NCBI GenBank assembly: GCA_026686845.1 | Contig: JAIVEN010000010.1 | Span: 33,640,001-33,704,000 of the forward strand | Reading direction: 5' to 3' | Length of the DNA stretch: 64,000 nt | DNA from: Adenanthera pavonina | Lineage: Eukaryota > Streptophyta > Magnoliopsida > Fabales > Fabaceae | In this document: positions 1-11,573 of the stretch, piece by piece | Numbering within the stretch: the stretch's first letter is position 1 | Layout of the letters: every line of letters begins with the position of its first letter | Translations under genes and position numbers: made by a program | Notes under the pieces: generated by a model | Database searches by the model: none | What the model saw: the letters and a program-made list of their open reading frames with translations, nothing else | What the model was told of the DNA's origin: nothing

Positions 1-1045
1 GACAAGCTTGTGCTTGTCAGCCTACTGACTCTCTTTGGAGTTCTGCTCTTGGCTTTTTGAAAGAAATTGATAAGAGATTCATCAGAATTGTATCCAATCC
101 CTTTTCACTCATTGTCTTTCTCTTTCTCTTTGCAAAGATAGCATGTCCTCGTCCATCGTTGTATTTTTCTCTTTGTTCGATATTTTTCTTTTTTGGGTAC
201 AAAAAGATACTTTGACATATATATATAACAACAACAATATTAGTCTTATCCCACTAAGTGGGTCTACTATATGGATCATATGATGCCAATAAGTTTTATC
301 AAATATCATCTTTTTAAATAAATTATTGATCAAGAAGTCATGTCTTATAATTTTTTTTGTGTCCTTTTTTATCTTTCTCTACGCCTTTTGATAGGGCTCC
401 AAACCATTTGATAGGTCACGCCTTATAACTTTGACATATATAAATAGAAAAAAAAATATCCTTTATTTTCCCATTGCTATATTATTTTTCTGCCTGTGCG
501 CTGTTTCTTTCTCTTTCTCTTTCTTATAATTGACCAAGAAGACACCTGCATGTTTTGTAATAATGGTAGCTCATCCCTGTATTCAGCTAGCCTAAGCTTG
601 ATGTATTGATGTAACCCTGATGTGGGTATACCAGCTGGCTAACAACTAGGATGAGTTAATTCTTTTTGATTTTCTGAATAATGAGCTGTTTCTATTGCTT
701 GGATATAGTACTTTATGGAGTGAAACCCTATTTAGGTATTCTATATATGACCTTAGTATCAATTCTCTTAGGCGAAGATTTTTTGTATCACATCTGTGTT
801 TGGAAGTTTATTTAATTTTGTTACAACTTCATAAGATATTTGCCCTTCAAAATATTGTATCTTGAAAGGATGAAGTTGAAACAGAATTGGGCTTTCAATT
901 ACCAAATTGATACCCATAGGGTTATCTTTATATGAAAATATGGTTAAACTCCCCTACATATCATACGTCAATATCAATTATTCCCTTCAACTTCAAGTTA
1001 GAAGATATGTCTTACATCTCTAGAAATTTATTTTCTTTATGGTAG
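1..1045 (+). other. Last intron of QOR-1 (partial)
   Basis: No coding signal of its own. The stretch aligns by eye with 41221-42055, the last intron of QOR-4: both have the 'aagcttgtgcttgtcag' opening, the 'acacctgcatgttttg' stretch and the 'tagtatcaattc' stretch. It ends at the acceptor 'atggtag' just before the exon at 1046. It carries a LINE tail (224-428) that QOR-4 lacks. The earlier exons of QOR-1 must lie left of the window. Confidence 0.75.
224..428 (-). mobile_element. 5'-truncated RTE-type LINE tail in QOR-1 intron
   Basis: A 205-bp insertion flanked by a perfect 14-bp direct repeat (ctttgacatatata, 210-223 and 429-442). QOR-4 has only one copy of the site at the same place (41427 on, one base different). 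Read on the minus strand, the element ends in the '...cccacttagtgggataag...' sequence followed by a TTG-repeat tail, which is typical of plant RTE LINEs. No open frame remains. The repeat is a target-site duplication, so this is an insertion that postdates the split of QOR-1 and QOR-4. Confidence 0.75.
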
Positions 1046-1735
1046 ATTGGAGGTTCACTCGCCGAATTTGCCGTTATTAATGAGAGTGTCACTACCTCAA
1101 GGCCACCTGAAATCTCAGCATCAGAATGTGCTGGCTTGCCTGTTGCTGGTCTCACAGCTCACCAGGCGATCACCCAGACTGCAGGGATCAAACTCGATGG
1201 AAGTGGTGAACGGAAAAATGTCTTGATTACTGCTGCATCTGGTGGCGTGGGTCATTATGCAGTTCAACTGGCTAAGCTGGGAAACACTCATGTGACAGCC
1301 ACCTGTGGAGCTCGCAACATCAAATTGGTCAAAAGCTTAGGGGCTGACGAAGTCATCGACTATAAGACCCCAGATGGTGCTGCTTTGAAGAGTCCATCTG
1401 GCAAGAAATATGATGCGGTGATCCATTGCGCAACAGGGATTCCTTGGTCCACTTTCGAACCTAACCTGAGCACTAATGGAAAGGTTGTAGATATTGCTCC
1501 CAGTGCAAGTGCATTGATGACATTTGCTCTCAAGAAACTTACCTTCTCCAAAAAGCAACTAGTGCCTGTGTTTTTGATTCCAAAAGGTGAGAATCTTCAG
1601 TATCTGGTTGATTTGGTCAAGAAAGGGAAGCTTAAGACTATAATAGATTCCAAATATCCTCTTACCAAGGTTGAAGATGCTTGGGCTAGGAGTGCTGAAG
1701 GTCATGCTACTGGGAAGATCATTGTGGAGCTATAG
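1046..1735 (+). CDS. QOR-1: chloroplast-envelope-type quinone oxidoreductase (last exon)
   Basis: Final 229 codons of a zinc-independent medium-chain dehydrogenase/reductase of the quinone-oxidoreductase-homolog (ceQORH/AOR-like) family. These NADPH-dependent enzymes reduce quinones or reactive alpha,beta-unsaturated carbonyls; the ceQORH group sits at the inner chloroplast envelope. The exon opens after the acceptor 'ggtag' with GGSLAEF and contains the intact nucleotide-binding motif AASGGVGHYAVQLAK, the segment GADEVIDYKTPDG and the C-terminus GHATGKIIVEL. The methionine at 1136 is internal: homologs need the upstream exons, which here are outside the window (compare the exon-2 and exon-3 copies at 39173 and 40002). 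No frameshift or stop is seen, and this is the only copy in the window with both an intact glycine motif and an intact 3' end. The exact substrate cannot be told from sequence. Confidence 0.85.
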   Translation: MGGSLAEFAVINESVTTSRPPEISASECAGLPVAGLTAHQAITQTAGIKLDGSGERKNVLITAASGGVGHYAVQLAKLGNTHVTATCGARNIKLVKSLGADEVIDYKTPDGAALKSPSGKKYDAVIHCATGIPWSTFEPNLSTNGKVVDIAPSASALMTFALKKLTFSKKQLVPVFLIPKGENLQYLVDLVKKGKLKTIIDSKYPLTKVEDAWARSAEGHATGKIIVEL

Positions 1736-3467
1736 ATATATATATTGGTAAAAAAAATTGTTTATTATCATGTGATTGTTGTAACTGGATCTCATGTGAT
1801 TTTTAGTGTCTCTAAATATTACAAATAATTTGTAATGTATGTTTCAGTTTACTGAAGAAAACCTTGGGGGTTTCTTGTGTAGTTGTCCCGAAACTGGTGT
1901 GCATTTTGTTCGGCTTTTTGACCAAAAACCTATAAAAAAAATAAAAAATGCCCAATATACTACAACTTTAAAAATATTTCTCAATATACTATAAAAGTTA
2001 TGTCTCGGTGCTTAAGACACTAAGATGTACCTTTATAATTTTTTTTCTTAAATCAATAAAAAGATCTCATGTCAAAGACACCTAACACCAAGATCTTATC
2101 TTGCCCTTAGTGGTACAGGAGTTAGGCATGCCTAACGCCCTATTAAACCCACACCCCTTACTTTTTTTTCTTTGTTAATTTTTATTTTTCAAATTTTTGT
2201 TAATCTTCTCCCCCTTTAGCAAACCACACCAAAATAAATAAATATATAAATTATATAAATAATATATATTACTAAATAATATAAATTAATTATTCGAGAA
2301 AGTATGTTTTTCATTATTTCTAAAAGCATATAGATATCTTCATATTTTAAAAACATATATTTTAGTCAAGTTTTTAATAGAAAAAAAAAATTTAATAATT
2401 AAAATTTATATTAATACATTGAATAATTATATGAGTAGAATATATTATCCTTCCTTTAATATTTCTAAATTTATATAAATCTCCCTCTATTTTTCAAAAC
2501 ATATTTTAGTCAAATTTTTAATTTCATTAATAATGTAAACACAAAGAATAATGGAAAGATAAAATAGAAGAATACAGGGGAAAGAGAAATATCACTGAAA
2601 AAAATCTCTTATTTATAAAATTCATATTCTAACCCAACTAGAGTTCTAAAATAAGAAAACTTTTTTTTTAAATTATCTTCAATACAAAAGAGAGTCCTAT
2701 TTTTTTCTTTCTATTTTTTTTACTTTGCTCTCTTATTCTTCCTATATATATCACTAACAAAATTAAAAATTTGACTAAAATATTTGGCACTAAGATCTTC
2801 TCATTGATTTAAAAAAAAATTGAAAAGAAAAATTGAAAAGGTACATCTTCATGTCTTAAAGCACCAAAATGTAACTTCTATAGCATATTGGGAAATGTTT
2901 TTGGTGGTGTAGTATATTGAGAATTTTTTTTTTATAGGTTTCTGATCAAAAAAGCCATTTTGTTCACGAAGAAATATTGCGCTAATATTCCTAATTAAAA
3001 AAAAAGTCGGAGATGTATCTATGTGAACATATATATTTGATATATGCGTACTTTTTTTTATTTTTGAAATTCATGACAATACTTATGGTGCATCAATTTC
3101 CTTCTATTCATTCCTACATTATTTTATTATATCTCGTAATATATCCCAATTCCTAACATTCGTGTTCATTTGTCTAGTATTTTGAAATATGTTTGGAACT
3201 TTTTAGTATGTTTGAAATGCACTAAAATGGTGCAATAACTTTAAAAAAAATCTAATTTTCATAAATTATTTTATTGGCAGACAATTTCATAAATTATTAT
3301 AGATAAGGATTGATGTTTTGTTTGAATTAAAATTACAGTTTTAATTATGCCTTGAATAAACAAAATTATTTTAAGTATTTTTTCAATGAATATTTACAGC
3401 AACTTTTTTTTTTTAAGAACCAAGGGTTTTCTAATATGAGGGCCAACTAATTAACTTTATTAAAGAA
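1736..3467. repeat. QOR-B3 intergenic spacer, unit 1
   Basis: AT-rich non-coding DNA between QOR-1 and B3-A. It is collinear with 36150-37705 (unit 3). Its last ~160 bp match 13011-13180 (unit 2), and shorter parts match 42890-43240 (unit 4). It contains the repeated phrase 'ggataaggattgatg...' and the '...ccaagggtttyct' stretch found in units 1-3. No gene is visible. The spacer is cut at 3467 by the Helitron. Confidence 0.8.
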
Positions 3468-3477
3468 CTAGATTTAT

Positions 3478-3500
3478 CTTTCCGTGCAATGCACGGGAAG
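3478..3500 (-). terminator. Helitron 3' subterminal hairpin
   Basis: Perfect stem except for one G-T pair: 3478-3487 pairs with 3491-3500 around an AAT/ATT loop (minus strand CTTCCCGTGC-ATT-GCACGGAAAG). It lies 6 nt inside the terminal CTAG (3468-3471). In Helitrons this hairpin acts as the rolling-circle transposition terminator. Confidence 0.85.
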
Positions 3501-6500
3501 TTTTCGTACATAAAATTGTCAATTAAGAATTATAATGTTAGTAGTTCAACTTTGTTTATTTTAAGTGTTTTGCAAATAGAATATAAGGTTTTAAGAATAT
3601 AAAGTTAAGTATTTAAAAAAAATAGTAAGAAATGATTTGACGAGCATAATTTTAAGCAAATAACATATTTTAAAATTGAAAAATCAACTCTCACTTATAT
3701 CATGGATACAAATATATTTGATTTTTCTGTTCTATTATTTTGTTTCCAAATATTTTTTTAACCGCAATTCTGTTACAAATTAAGCATTTAGATATTACGA
3801 ATTAAATATTCGGGTTAGTATTAATTTAACACAAAGCTAATATTAATATAGGTTGAAGGCTTGGGTAACTGAGTTATCTAATACATTTATTAAAATAGTA
3901 TTAGGTGATAAGTTTCCATCATTACTTTGAGTAGTTATATACATTGCACATTGTTTATTATTTCCAAAACTAATTAGGGGTAGATGGAATTGGTCTACAA
4001 GTGCATTAATGTTTTGGCGTTTTAGTATTTGTGGACGTTAAGATGTTGAGCACAATTTAAAAAAAGTTGTTTGGGCTCTTAAATTATTTCAATAAATTAT
4101 TGGAAGACTAAATTTATAATGTCACAAAGTTTAATTTTAAAATCAGCCATTTGTCATAAACAAATTCGGTAGGGTACTCATTCGATTAAAATTACACACA
4201 AACTCATAAATTTAAATGACTTTGTTTTCCAGTGAAAATGGTGTGGTCTGAGAAAATAAACACATGGACAACTGGGTCCCTTACAAGCAACCAAAAAAAT
4301 AAAACAAAATAAGAGAACTGAGCTTTCATGAGGTTTGTAGACACTGGATTCAATAATTTATCTCTTTTTTTTTTGCACATTTGAATAATAATTTATCCCA
4401 TTGAGAATACAATTTGTCAGCTTAATGGATTAATCCAAATACAAATATAATGGAACTTATACCTTTTCTATTTCTATCATTTTAAAGAATGTAACCCGAT
4501 AAATAATTTTTACATATACAAAAATTGAAACCCATCATTAAGAAACTCTGGATATCTCGAATGAGATAAATTAAATGTAAGTCCAAGTTATTTGGCACGT
4601 GGCTTGTGGTTGTCCCAACAGCCAATTACACAATTGCCATTGGAAAGCTTCCTCCATAAGAACAATCTAGCAATAGTTGCTTGACATCAGCTTTTATTTG
4701 TGAATTCCAATTATAAAATCAACAGTTAAAGAATGGCCTCAAAATTGATCTTAACTAGCAAAACAGCAGCACCTGAATAGTGTTCCAGTCGTAACAATCT
4801 TCAGATTTAAATTATAACTGATATGTTGATGTGTCAACATAGGTGAGGGTGGCAAATTGCCCATAATAGAAGGAATGGGGTACAAAGCCACTGTCTTCCA
4901 ATTGGTAATCATCTTTGGCAGTGATGACTTTTGAAATTCCTTCCATGGCAATACTCTTGATATTGCAAGCTGCACATTGGCAGGCTCCCTACAGGAAGGT
5001 GCTGGCCAAAGTTCAGGATATCCAATACCCTTACATAATATAAAACAACCTCTAAATTTTTGTCTGACGCATAGTAGTTGTCAATAGAAATATTAAAATA
5101 TGTATGATTTGTTGCTAGTACTAAAAATCAAAAGGAGTTCAAGAATGAAGGTCATTTTTAGGAAGAATAACTACTTTCAACATCATCTCACATGCATCAG
5201 AAGAGACACTCATGGAATTAAGGGTTCAAATTAAGTCATAAAAGTTGATATATCCGATGGTCAACTAACTAACTGATTGACATATCTCGCTTGAAAGAAA
5301 GGTTCACAATAAATTACAAGTTAAGGGAATTTCCCTAGTTTGCATGCGTCACCACTATGAGGAAAATTATTAACAGACTATCAGATTTTAAAAAAAAAAA
5401 AAAACTTAAACTTGCAATGTATTTTACCATTATTCAGCATAACCAGGGGCATCCACTTATGCCATTACGTTGATGCCTGTAATAAATAACCACTAAATGA
5501 GCAGTGGTATGTTAACTGCCAAGAAGCTTAACCACAAAATTTACATTTACTTTTAAGAGCAAGTTTTCCACGATATTAAGAAAGTGGAGGTGACAAAAGC
5601 AAAGAATCTGAAATTAGGGATAACTACAAACTATGTAGGATATAATGTAGCAGAACCTTCAAAAGAAAATGGAAGATGCCTTACCATCTCATTAACGCAA
5701 AGCTTTACATCAATGCACAGAGCAACATGAAAAGACAAAATAATAGTAGCCGGAGGATTGATCAAGAATGCTAATCCAAGATAATAAATAGAAAATGACA
5801 ATTTAATTAATGTTAATACAGAAAATCCACCAATCAATTGGCCAGTAGTAGAATGTCTTATAAAAACATTAATACAGTAAATAGCAAAATGCTTTGTGAG
5901 AACCCAAATTAGCCTTGACATTAAGTACTGAACATTTCATTCACCAGATCATGACATTCAAGATCCAACATTACTACACATGATGTATATTTTGCAAGAG
6001 TCTCCAATATAACAACTTTCTTGCCAAAGGATGGACCACTGGTATCACTTAGAAAATTAAAAGTACCCACAATAAACTGAAAGGTGTCTTACAAAGAGAT
6101 TAAATAATGATTATGATGAAGCAAGCACAATTTTCTAATCTCATATGGAATCCATTCACTCAACCACTTATAGTGAATTTGAGCAGAAAATGTACCATCT
6201 TTCATAAATAAAACGTTCAGTCATATTCAAAAGATCCAGTAGATTTTTTAGGAAATAACTGAGACAAATATGTCCATATAAGCAATCAAATAGTACTATC
6301 TAAACTTAAATCTTCAAAATCCTCACAAGATGTAAAGTAGCAAAATATAGCATATAAAGGTCAAGCTCAACGCCACAAACAAAACATACGCCTAGCTTAC
6401 AAAAAGGGGGAAAATAGGACACTGAAAAAGGATGTCAATGGAAATTCCAGAAAGTCATACAAAAATCGAAGCACAGAGGGGAAATGGAGAAAAAATAGCA

Positions 6501-6893
6501 ACATATACGTAACAGAACAAATCAGCTATCCTTTTATCAGCAGAAGAAGGCACACCAATTTTTTTTGTCGTCATTTTATTCTCCCCAAGCAAAAGAGGAA
6601 AGTGAAAAAGAAGAGGAAGAAGAAGATGAAGCATAATGGAAGGAGGTAAATGAAATGACCTTATCTTAAAAAGTTACCATATTCAAAATCATCCAAAACT
6701 TGCAATCAGTCCTCCAAATTGAAACTCGGGCCTAGTGAAAAAAAGCGATGGCGAATCTCTCCTCAGAACCTATCATGAGATAACAAAAAATAAAGTAAGG
6801 CATGAGAAGAAGAAGAGAAAGTGAGGCAAAAGAAGCGAGGGGAAAATTTTGGCAAGAAGATGAAGCTTTCATGAAACAGAAACTCATACTCAC

Positions 6894-7065
6894 CTGCCCA
6901 TCGGACTTGCCTGATGGACAAGATATCAGAATGGAGCTGCGACTTTTGAGGCAGAGGAGTGAATCGTTTGTCGAGAGTGGTAGCGGGTGAACAGTGATTG
7001 TTAGACATCAACGGCACAAATGGCAAGAGAACCGATGACCCAGCAATAAAAATTCCAGCAACCAT
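6894..7065 (-). pseudogene. Captured 5' exon inside the Helitron, product not recognised
   Basis: An open frame of 57 codons starting ATG at 7065. It begins MVAGIFIAGSSVLLPFVPLM, a hydrophobic, signal- or transit-like start, and runs to ...SIRQVRWAG. It stops at a good splice donor (minus strand gggcag|gtgagtatgag, exon end 6894), with phase 1 at the junction. The reading frame past the donor is a shadow in the intron. I could not find an unambiguous next exon that restores the phase, and I do not recognise the protein. The placement, within a Helitron and in the Helitron's own orientation, points to a gene piece picked up by the element. It may still be transcribed. Confidence 0.45.
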
Positions 7066-8200
7066 GTCTCTTTATCCAAATGCCAATCATTGATGAAATT
7101 GAAGACCTCTTTTGCCATCCCCATCTAGGAAGAGGAAATAATGACACTCGATTAGTCAAGAAATGGGGGCATTCTTCGCAAACTCATAATATAAGAAATA
7201 GAAACCTAGATCTGAGAAGAGAGAGAAGAAGCCAGAAGAAAATACTTCATGCCCGTGCTGATTTTTAAAAATCGATATTGGTGGGCTTTTGAAATTCAAT
7301 TAAAGGAGGGAATGGATAACCTGAAGTGGGAGATCAAAGTTTAAGAAGGAGAAACCCATTGAACACGTGTCCAGAAGAATTTCACACCCCTCCCTGTGTC
7401 CATCGGTGTAAAAATGATAACTTTTTTTGTCAGTAAAGTACATGCCTTCGGGCCTCAATTTAAAGTTGGGCCCCGCCAGGTTTTCTGCATATTAGTACCA
7501 TACATTCTCCACAAACACACATACTACAAACAAAACTACTTAATAAAAAACTTCCCTTCCATTATCCGCAGGCCAAAAATTTGAATGAGCATATGAGAAT
7601 CAATCCAATCATCCTCAAAAATAACTTCTACTGTACTTTCAACAGTGGAAAATCATTTTGAATTTATATTTAGTTTATATTTAGATAATTGATGATGATA
7701 ATAATAAAATAAAATGCAGCAGACTTTATAAAAACCTTTCAACACAGTACTCTGAACAGTAAAGAATCCATTGGTTTCAAGAAGAAGAAGGTAATAGAAG
7801 AAATAGATTAAAGAATGTAATTTTATCATTAAATTTATAAAAAATTATTTTTAAATATTATCTCAACTTAATATATTGTATTCAAATTTTGCGTAATTCT
7901 AACATCATTTACTATATCTCACATCTTTAATTTCACCAGAAGGAGTATAAGATATGGTTTAAAATAATAAAAAAAGAAAACAACGATATAAAAATATGAA
8001 AAAACGTGGGGTCTACATAAAAAATAAATAAATAGAAAAGAATATATGAAAAGGAGAAGGTGTGAGACCATTACGGAGACGAAAAAAAGGGAACGTGGGG
8101 TCCACAATATAAAATAAGAAAGAAAGTTAACAGAAGTTGCTGCACAGTGTTTAAACAGTGATAAAATCCACTTGTTTTAAATGAAAAAAAGAATAGAAGA

Positions 8201-8438
8201 TTCCTGAGATTAGCTGCTATTATTAAGATAAAAAGAATAAAGCAAGAGAAATGAGACTGCTATTCATTAATAAGTAAACGGATAAGCAATGAGTTGGTTG
8301 ATATGGAAACTATATTGATAACAAAATTGATAGTGGTAGAACAAAACTATCAGAAACAGCAATATACTGCAAATCATATGTTACTGCTAACTTGAGCTAG
8401 CTTATCTACTTTTCTCAATTAATAATTAATTAATCTGA
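8201..8438. repeat. 3' flank of B3-A, shared by all units
   Basis: Downstream flank of B3-A, starting immediately after the Helitron. It is nearly identical to 13181-13417 and 37706-37957, and recognisable at 43225-43500. It contains 'ttaataattaattaatctgat' just past the B3 stop. No gene is seen. Confidence 0.75.
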
Positions 8439-9218
8439 TTAAGAGAGCCTAACTAAAGCCAAGCACAATTTCTCCTCAACTCGAAATGACCAAACTTGCA
8501 CAACATCGTTCACTTTGAGGCCATTATCTCTCGCCACCTTTGTCCAAGTTGATCTCAGAACGTAGGAAGAGCTCTTCGTTAAGTCCCATTTTCCCAACAC
8601 AATGCTTCTTGTTTGGAGCGAGGGCTCTATCAACACAACATCGAGGGCTTCATTCTTCATCACTAATTCCGATTCTCGCAGGAACTGGGGATTCTTTATC
8701 TGAATTATTGGAAGGGAAAGTCGATTTTGATGTGATTTCAGGTCTGTGGCATACAACCTCTTTTGAATTACCAACATGAGTTCTGACCCACACATCTCCT
8801 CAATCTTCCTCTTGAATTCGTCCGGCAAATCTGGAGGCGGGTTTGGACCAACATGAAGCAATTGCTTCTTCTTCTTCTCGTTCAACTTTGGATTTCCTTT
8901 CTTCATCCTCAATGACGATGACTTTCTCGGATTACAATCTTGCGAATTTAAGAAATTACCTGGGGAGAGCTTTTCATTGAGAGCTTGATCAACATCGGAG
9001 ACAGTATCATACTTTCGCTTCAAACTCGTGGCCTTTTCTTGTTTAGGATTTGAGGGTTCCTTGATATTCTTGGGAATACTTTCTCCTTGAGAATCTGATG
9101 TTTCTTGAAGTAATTTGAGAGAGGCTACTCGTGCGACTTCCAATAATGCTTCGAAAGGAGTGCAATTTGGGATGATGGGTAAATCCTTTAAGTCGTCCAT
9201 AGTCAAGAACGATGACAT
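8439..9218 (-). CDS. B3-A: B3 domain-containing protein, DUF313/At2g31720-like
   Basis: A 259-aa single-exon protein of the plant-specific DUF313-type B3 family of putative nuclear DNA-binding factors. The N-terminus (MSSFLTMDDLKDLP..., FEALLEVARVASLKL) is followed by a charged, Lys-rich linker with KRK and a KKKK run near residues 114-118, consistent with nuclear localisation. The family core comes next, about residues 127-255, with PPPDLPDEFKRKIEEM, LVIQKRLYATDLKSHQNRLS, VLGKWDLTKSS, WTKVARDNGLKVNDVVQVW and a short C-terminus. The start at 9218 gives the conserved N-terminus shared with B3-B and B3-C. It is convergent with QOR-1. It is the only copy in the window with both an intact frame and the upstream TATA-like element. 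DNA targets are unknown. Confidence 0.85.
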   Translation of the reverse strand: MSSFLTMDDLKDLPIIPNCTPFEALLEVARVASLKLLQETSDSQGESIPKNIKEPSNPKQEKATSLKRKYDTVSDVDQALNEKLSPGNFLNSQDCNPRKSSSLRMKKGNPKLNEKKKKQLLHVGPNPPPDLPDEFKRKIEEMCGSELMLVIQKRLYATDLKSHQNRLSLPIIQIKNPQFLRESELVMKNEALDVVLIEPSLQTRSIVLGKWDLTKSSSYVLRSTWTKVARDNGLKVNDVVQVWSFRVEEKLCLALVRLS

Positions 9219-9540
9219 CGTAGAACGCCTCGAGTTGGTTGAGGAGCACGAAAGTGATGGGGTAGGAGGAGTAGATCAGCGTCCTTCAACGCCGCCTGGC
9301 GTGGTCGAGCAGCCCGGGGCAGCTGTCCAAGCACCGGAGGTTCACCTAGAGTCGGCCCCGCCAATTATTCCGGAATTAGAAAACCCTCTGCTCTCTGAGG
9401 AAGTGCGAAGAAGCGACGTGCTGTTGGAAACAATGAAGTTGGGCATTATGATGTACTCTTTATATAATATAATGCCTTTCCTTTTTGAATTAGGAAAAGG
9501 AAGATTTACTGTTTCTGTTTTTTTTAAATTACTAATAATT
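9219..9540 (-). promoter_or_regulatory. 5' region of B3-A with TATA-like box at 9459-9468
   Basis: Upstream of the B3-A start lies a short, relatively GC-rich leader (about 9219-9420) and then the TATA-like sequence ATTATATAAA on the minus strand at 9459-9468, about 240 bp before the ATG. The same box is kept at 38970-38979 (B3-C) and in degenerate form near 43610 (B3-D), but it is deleted upstream of B3-B. The plus-strand frame across this region (9115-9549) is antisense to the B3 gene and has no family features. The promoter role is inferred. Confidence 0.45.
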
Positions 9541-11573
9541 TTATCTTAAGTTTATCTTCAGTTTTAATTGATTTAGTTTGTTTTTTTTAAATATCTTCTC
9601 CTTGTGATCAAAGGGTTAATCTCTGGTTATATATTCAAATAATTTTCTTGAAATAAGTATTTCTTTAATACCCACACATTTACGTTACAGATATAACATA
9701 TAACTTGATTTTCCTAATATTAACAATATCAAGATAATTATATCGATTGTCTCATGACACAAAATTAAATATATTAGATAGAGATAAATAAATAATTCAA
9801 TTTGGTTCAAACAAATGAGTGATTTGTTAAATGAATCGGGTATTTAAATTTAATGGATATAATTTTCGACAAATAAAAGAATCAAAAATCAGGAAAGTAA
9901 ACCAGGTTTTAAAAAAGATTCGTTGTTGAAAATCAAAGCCTCATCTATTCCTTAAACAATAATACTATCCATCAAGGCATCAAGCTAATTAGGCATTTTT
10001 TATACGTTTTTTATTGATTACCAATCTTAAATATTTCTCATTAATGTGATAATTCTTTATATTAGAATTTATTTTGTGCATGGCATAGAAAAAGATCAAA
10101 TTTTGTTCAATGAATGTAAAGTCAATGAGTTAAGATCTTCCCCATTAATTAGGAAAAGAAAAAAATATCTACTAAATATTGTCATCTATTCAATATTGGA
10201 TTCATGATTTTTTCTCTCCCTCTCTGATCTCACTCTTTTCTTGCCAATCAGTGTCTTCTTGCTAATTTATTAATGTGAAATATAAAATCTATAGTAATAT
10301 TACTAATATATACACCACGGGCTTCATTGTGATTGGTATAAGAATCAAATTCCAAATCATTTGTGTAAGAAAGAAGAATTCCTACTACTCATGAATCTTT
10401 GTCAAATGTTTCCTTACATCAATATAAATGAGAAAAATTTAGATTAAACAAATGTTGGCAAAAGGATACATCACTTCCTCTCAAGTGGGTTAGAGGCCGT
10501 CAGGGCATTACATGAAAAAAAAAATACAAGTACATCTATAAACGTTTTTTTAAATCTAACTAGATTATCTTATTTCTTGCACGAGACATATAAAAATTAA
10601 AAAAAAAATTGATCCTATAGAATATATATATATAACATTAAGTTCTTAAAAAGACAATAATACAAAATTTATGAAATTGATTAAAAATAAATAAAATAAT
10701 AATAGAGTTAAAAGATTTAAAATTTAAATATGAAAAATACATTTATGTTATTTAAGAGGGAATGATAGAAGAAAAAATAGACATATACTGAAGGTGCAAA
10801 GTTTTTTTTGTATTGCACATTTGATATAATTTGATATAATCAAATAAGGGAGAAAAGTTAAATTAATAATAAGGGTATGAATAGAGAGAAAATAAAAATA
10901 TGGGGAGAGAATTTTAAATATATATATATATATATATAATAAGGTGATTAGAGGAGAGAAAGAGAATAGAAAATAAAAAAAGAGAAAATATATGAGAAAT
11001 ATTTTACAATATTTGATAAAATTTATGTTATTTGAGAGGGAATAATAGAAGAAAAAAATAGTAATAAATTGAAGATGCACAATATTTTTCTATTGCACAT
11101 TTAATATAATTTGATATAATCAAATAAGGGAGAGAAATTAAATTAATAATAAGGATATAAATAGAGGGAGAATAAAAATATATTGAGAGAATTTCAAAAA
11201 TATATACAAAATAAGGCGATTAGAAGAAAGAGGTGGAATAGGGAAAAAAAGAAAATATAAAAAGAAAAAACACATGTAGAAATGATTTATAATATTTGAT
11301 AAAATATAGAAAATTTAAATAAATAAAAATTAAAAGTTAAAAGTACAAAATGTTAAAATGATTTTTTTAGGAAAGAATATTAAATAGGGTTGGGGAGAGT
11401 GGGGGAATTAAAAGTTTAAAATGAAAAATGTTAAAATAATTTAGTAAATAAAATATTAAAGATAGTGAGAAAAGAGGGGAGAATATTGTTATATAACAAT
11501 ACTTATGTATAATTTTTTTTCATCAGAAATATTAATATAAATATATATAGATGTCTATTTATATCCCATAAGG
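9541..11573. repeat. AT-rich spacer with ~280-bp tandem subrepeats, unit 1
   Basis: Non-coding, strongly AT-rich, and duplicated at about 14460-16800. From about 10742 it contains two copies, offset by ~283 bp, of a subrepeat beginning 'tttatgttatttgagaggga' and including 'cacatttgatataatttg'. An (AT)n tract lies near 10917-10939. The match between units 1 and 2 breaks exactly at 'atatcccataag' (11573 and 16800). No gene is recognised. Confidence 0.8.

Larger units (their letters stand above)
3468..8200 (-). mobile_element. Non-autonomous Helitron with captured exon(s)
   Basis: A 4,733-bp insertion whose ends are fixed by comparison with two empty sites: units 2 and 3 read 'aaaaaattcctaag' (13174, 37698), while unit 1 reads 'aaagaa' - element - 'ttcctgag'. 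On the minus strand the element starts TCTTCTATTC, ends in CTAG, has a 10-bp-stem hairpin 6 nt before the end, and is inserted exactly between host A and T with no target duplication. These are the defining Helitron features. No Rep/helicase frame is present, so it is non-autonomous. The interior holds a spliced exon-like frame (6894-7065), a second exon-like island near 4750-5030 (neither product recognised), and otherwise AT-rich filler. The donor family and autonomous partner are not visible. Confidence 0.88.

Noticed and set aside
1136..1138. ATG at 1136 as the true start of QOR-1
   Set aside because: Family homology continues in frame to the acceptor at 1045 and needs upstream exons; the residue is an internal position before PVAGLTAHQA (Leu-Pro in the exon frame).
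6802..6990. Plus-strand frame in the Helitron
   Set aside because: It is antisense to the exon-like frame at 6894-7065, which has a proper donor; the plus frame has no features.
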